Positions 63,186 to 64,000 of a stretch of 64,000 nucleotides of DNA are shown here, one piece after another. The stretch lies in assembly GCF_015209595.1 (NCBI RefSeq), contig NZ_JADEYS010000005.1, forward strand, positions 1-64,000, read 5' to 3'. Made by a program: the position numbers and the translations under genes. The notes under the pieces are model-generated. The model was not told where the DNA came from. It did not search any database and saw only the letters and a program-made list of their open reading frames with translations. Origin of the DNA: Pontibacterium sinense (GTDB taxonomy: Bacteria > Pseudomonadota > Gammaproteobacteria > Pseudomonadales > Balneatricaceae). The number at the start of each line of letters is the position of its first letter. The stretch's first letter is position 1.

Positions 63186-63863
63186 ATGACACAAGACGAA
63201 ATGAAGAAAGCTGTAGGTCAGGCTGCGGTTGATTACATCAAGCCGCGCCTGGATAAAGACAGCATTGTGGGTGTGGGTACCGGTTCTACCGCTAACTGCT
63301 TTATCGACGCATTGGCAGAGATCAAGCACTTGTTTGACGGTGCCGTCGCCAGTTCCGAAGCGACTGCGGAACGCCTGCAAGCGCACGGTATTCAGGTATA
63401 TGACATGAATTCTGTTGCGAATATGGAAGTCTATGTGGATGGCGCGGATGAGTTTGATGACGGCCTGAACCTGATCAAAGGCGGCGGTGGTGCACTAACC
63501 CGTGAGAAGATCGTGGCGGCTGTCGCGAAAGAGTTTGTCTGCATTGTGGACAGCACTAAACACGTTGATGTGATGGGTGAATTCCCACTGCCGGTGGAAG
63601 TGATTCCAATGGCACGATCTCAGGTGGCCCGCGAACTGGTGAAGCTGGATGGCATGCCGGTATGGCGCGAGAATTTTGTTACCGATAATGGCAACGTGAT
63701 TCTGGATGTACATGACCTGGAGATCACTGACCCTAAAGGTCTGGAAGAACACCTGAACAACATCGTGGGTGTCGTCACCAACGGTCTGTTTGCCCAGCGT
63801 GGTGCCGATGTGGTGCTGATGGGGACTGAAGACGGTGTGCAGACGATCAAGCTGAATAGCTGA
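63186..63863 (+). CDS. rpiA: Ribose-5-phosphate isomerase A
   Basis: RpiA interconverts ribose-5-phosphate and ribulose-5-phosphate in the pentose phosphate pathway. The 225-residue protein has [30 protein letters not shown], the active-site block [29 protein letters not shown] and the C-terminal [13 protein letters not shown]. Length is normal. A TATAAT at 63137-63142, 44 bases before the ATG, is the probable -10 element. Confidence 0.97.
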   Translation: MTQDEMKKAVGQAAVDYIKPRLDKDSIVGVGTGSTANCFIDALAEIKHLFDGAVASSEATAERLQAHGIQVYDMNSVANMEVYVDGADEFDDGLNLIKGGGGALTREKIVAAVAKEFVCIVDSTKHVDVMGEFPLPVEVIPMARSQVARELVKLDGMPVWRENFVTDNGNVILDVHDLEITDPKGLEEHLNNIVGVVTNGLFAQRGADVVLMGTEDGVQTIKLNS

Positions 63864-63876
63864 TAGGTTTGATGTA

Positions 63877-63905
63877 ACTGCCTGAACTGCAAGGGTTCAG
63901 GCAGT
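63877..63905 (+). terminator. hairpin after rpiA, probable terminator
   Basis: ACTGCCTGAAC, 7-nt loop, GTTCAGGCAGT: an 11-bp perfect stem 14 bases after the stop. The T tract is weak (CTGTGTCTG). Nothing else is seen from here to the window end. Confidence 0.65.
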
Positions 63906-64000
63906 CTGTGTCTGCGGTACTAAGAACTAAGCGTAAGAACTCAGTATCAGAGCTGCGCTCAGAAGGAAACGTTAGACCAGGCGATGCTTGCTGGCATGGT

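Overview
The window reads as chromosome of a free-living, probably marine gammaproteobacterium of the Oceanospirillales/Pseudomonadales type. The evidence is gene order and family membership: pyrE-crc-rph-yicC-(insert)-gmk-rpoZ-spoT and ilvA/rpiA neighbourhoods as in Pseudomonas, an Rsd/AlgQ protein, a complete DctBD/DctPQM C4-dicarboxylate TRAP system and an MSHA-type pilus locus. No species can be named from the sequence alone. Base composition is moderate (about 50-55% G+C by eye), apart from an AT-rich patch around mtgA (about 4.8-5.8 kb).

Layout: 1-0.12 kb, end of an rRNA operon (5S 3' end and terminator). 0.5-4.8 kb, fabI, then on the minus strand a class I CoA-transferase with its own sigma-54 activator; a -24/-12 promoter and a dyad lie between them. 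5.0-6.2 kb, mtgA and tRNA-Phe(GAA). 6.5-19.3 kb, a 13-gene MSHA pilus locus (mshI, a PilN-like gene, mshJKLMNEG, one major pilin, mshCDOP). 19.3-22.9 kb, pyrE, crc, rph, yicC. 23.1-28.2 kb, an accessory insert between yicC and gmk: a YkgJ-type cysteine-cluster protein, a decayed copy of the gmk 5' end, and a three-gene polysaccharide locus (processive GT2 synthase carrying a frameshift, TIM-barrel glycosidase-like protein, secreted propeller-like protein). 28.5-31.6 kb, gmk, rpoZ, spoT. 31.6-45.9 kb, housekeeping genes (ggt, a deacylase-like/HDOD protein, yheS, a TIGR02444 protein, an FKBP, a WD40 lipoprotein, rsd, a FliL-like protein, gshA, tex, pyk). 46.1-55.1 kb, the dct locus: dctB, dctD, a haem-motif chemoreceptor, dctP, dctQ, dctM. 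55.3-61.3 kb, a membrane protein, an HD-GYP response regulator and a 1404-residue hybrid kinase with three periplasmic binding domains. 61.4-63.9 kb, ilvA and rpiA.

How it fits together: the window is rich in carbon-source and lifestyle control. DctB/DctD should drive dctP through the sigma-54 promoter and paired dyads seen upstream of it. A second sigma-54 activator sits over a CoA-transferase. Crc is encoded here, and A-rich Hfq/Crc-like motifs lie at the translation starts of both sigma-54-driven genes. The chemoreceptor inside the dct locus has a near-consensus sigma-28 promoter, so it belongs with flagellar motility, and a weaker sigma-28-like element precedes the pilus operon. MshE carries the tandem c-di-GMP-binding motif, and an HD-GYP c-di-GMP phosphodiesterase is encoded next to the large hybrid kinase, so surface attachment, motility and polysaccharide output may be linked through c-di-GMP. 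The most unusual items are the gmk remnant flanking the polysaccharide insert, the frameshifted synthase with a terminator-like leader, the GAFTDA variant in DctD, and the CxxCH chemoreceptor inside the dct cluster.
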